Below the pieces are notes generated by a model that was not told where the DNA came from, ran no database searches, and saw only the letters and a program-made list of their open reading frames with translations. A stretch of DNA of 64,000 bases, taken from positions 15,923,802 to 15,987,801 of the forward strand of contig NC_087064.1 in NCBI RefSeq assembly GCF_963678635.1, read 5' to 3'. Origin of the DNA: Symsagittifera roscoffensis (Eukaryota > Xenacoelomorpha > Acoela > Convolutidae). Position 1 is the stretch's first letter, and every line of letters starts with the position of its first letter. The position numbers were made by a program, and so were the translations under genes. Of the stretch, positions 62,820 through 64,000 are shown in pieces.

Positions 62820-63132
62820 GACCTCCTCTTATCCATGTCATCGCGAGGTTTGCACCAACTGGAGTTCGCACCAGTGTTTGTCCCGCTGTAGTTACCGTAA
62901 TTGCTGTAACGGTTTGCGCCCTCGGTTTTAAGAGTAAATACTCGCGTGACTTCATACGCAAATCATCGGGCGTGGGTACCTGGTCAAGTGACAGGGTGAA
63001 GTGTGTGGCCAACATCGTCTTCAACTCCTCACTCTTTACTCCGTCCATAAACTTCGAAGCAATCGCCAAGTTTCGCTCGGATATTCTCTCATCGGGATTG
63101 CTTCTCCTCCTAAGCAATTCAAGGTCGTCCAA
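62800..63132 (-). pseudogene. Gag fragment of element 3, capsid to first zinc knuckle
   Basis: It carries LELLRRRSNPDE and FMDGVKSEELKTMLATHF, matching the end of the capsid region. The frame is lost just before the first CCHC. Upstream, an 18-19 bp unit (CAAGGTCGTCCAAAAAT) is repeated at 63118-63165, with loss of about 15-20 residues. Confidence 0.78.
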
Positions 63133-63298
63133 AAATCAAGGTCGTCCAAAAATTCAAGGTCGTACCTTGTACTCCAGAGCCGAAACGATTCAGCAGGATG
63201 TCGAATATCTTGCGAGCGCTGTCTCTCTCAGTGCCTCTTTTCGCCATTACGCAATTTAGTGCAGTACCCTCCAGGTTGCTTGTTAGCGCGCTGCACTC

Positions 63299-63901
63299 CT
63301 ATTTCTTGGAGAGACTCTCTTCCTCAAAGTGCAACTTCATCACTTCTATCCAAGTGTCAAGGCAGCCGTCTGACTCGTCTTTGTATGACTTCGGCTTTTT
63401 CAGTGTCCTTCTTGACCTCTCTCCTCTCTCGGTTGACTTCGAGAGTTTGGTGATGAATGTTTCGAGAGATCTGTTCAGAGGCTCAAACATCGAGGCATAC
63501 ATCGTCGTGTCCTGTGAGACTGTAGTCAGATCTGGCACTGAACTGACTTGTGGCACAGTTGTCAACCTCGTCTCCGGAGTAGCATCTGCCTCTGGCGGGA
63601 CTGGATTCGTCCAGCCCGGCCTCGACGGGGCTGCCCTTGGCCGCTCCCTATTCCTCGGTTCGTAGTTCGTTCTCGAGCTTTGTTGGGCTCTGGCATAGCT
63701 GCCCGTACCATCTCCATCATTCGCATGGCGTGAGCGCTCCCTTGGGTTGGAACGCTCCTCCCAATTGCTCTCATTCAAGATCGCGTCAAGCTTCCGCATC
63801 ATTAAGTCAGATTTGGCATCTAACCATTTTTCCAGGCTAGTCATCGTGTGGGCGTAGGTACTACCATGATCTTTCAACAATCGCTCGATCTCCCTCGTCA
63901 T
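63299..63901 (-). pseudogene. Gag fragment of element 3, coiled coil to capsid start
   Basis: It runs from the end of the coiled coil through an Arg/Pro-rich segment to DESDGCLDTWIEVMKLHFEE. The stop after LSKK is a Gln codon (CAG to TAG) in the other copies; the frame continues ECSALTSNLEGTALN to about 63180. Confidence 0.8.
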
Positions 63902-64000
63902 CCTAGCCTCTCTTTCCTATGACTCCTTGTTTGCCTGTGCCAGGCTCTCCGCCAGGCATTGATCGGTGTTGCGAATCGATTGAGCCTGATCAACCCTCGC
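63902..64000 (-). pseudogene. Gag of element 3, upstream part running off the window
   Basis: In frame with the next fragment it reads QAQSIRNTDQCLAESLAQAN, broken by one stop near 63920. It is the coiled-coil region of gag. The start codon, leader and 5' LTR are outside the window. Confidence 0.65.

Larger units (their letters stand above)
47540..64000 (-). mobile_element. Element 3, body: defective giant LTR retrotransposon (runs off the right edge)
   Basis: On the minus strand: gag-pol fragments (64000-56678), a 470-bp gap, ORF2 (56204-47754) and proximal 3' UTR. The 3' end is at 23269-24707, displaced by element 2. Gag-pol is broken by nonsense changes, frameshifts, a 52-codon deletion removing the protease active site and a deletion of about 770 bp removing most of the reverse transcriptase. 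ORF2 is the best preserved of the three copies, broken by one frameshift, one Trp-to-stop change and one further frameshift. Confidence 0.88.

Overview
This 64 kb window is eukaryotic and consists almost entirely of long terminal repeat (LTR) retrotransposons. I find no host gene, rRNA, tRNA or CRISPR array. Base composition is moderate, and Ty3/gypsy-type reverse transcriptase and a D,D35E integrase are visible. The host is probably an animal with a repeat-rich genome, but nothing here fixes a species.

Four copies of one family of giant Ty3/gypsy-like elements (full length about 23 kb) are stacked together. Element 0 (minus, 1-4916, running off the left edge) shows its 5' LTR, primer site, 3 kb leader and the start of gag. 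Element 1 (plus, 4917-23234) begins inside its leader, where element 0 abuts it. It carries an uninterrupted 3200-codon gag-pol, a damaged second ORF and a 3' LTR. After a 34 bp spacer comes the 3' LTR of element 3 (minus, 23269-24707 and 47540-64000). Its 3' untranslated region is split by element 2 (minus, 24707-47535), which is complete with two LTRs of about 98% identity and a candidate AAGT target duplication. Elements 1 and 3 are tail to tail; element 2 is nested in element 3, and element 0 apparently in element 1.

The shared plan is LTR (about 0.9 kb), primer site, a 2.5-3 kb leader with repeated motifs, and one gag-pol frame. That frame encodes a coiled coil, capsid-like region, two CCHC knuckles, DTGA protease, YVDD reverse transcriptase, RNase H, an acidic linker, HHCC/D,D35E integrase, a GPF module and a C-terminal macrodomain-like module. 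A second reading frame of about 2800-2900 codons follows in the position where some such elements carry env. Then come a 3' UTR, a GTCCGGGGAGTA-type polypurine tract and the 3' LTR. The second frame has a helical N-terminal domain, a coiled coil, an SGNH/GDSL hydrolase with all catalytic blocks, a possible second degenerate SGNH-like module, and over 1500 residues I do not recognise.

Only the element 1 gag-pol is intact. Element 2 is broken by point nonsense changes and frameshifts. Element 3 has also lost the protease active site and most of the reverse transcriptase. Element 1 has lost about 4.2 kb of the second ORF. The most unusual content is the macrodomain fused to pol, the giant SGNH-containing second ORF, and a 31-nt block in pol that is identical in all three elements and resembles an internal polypurine tract.
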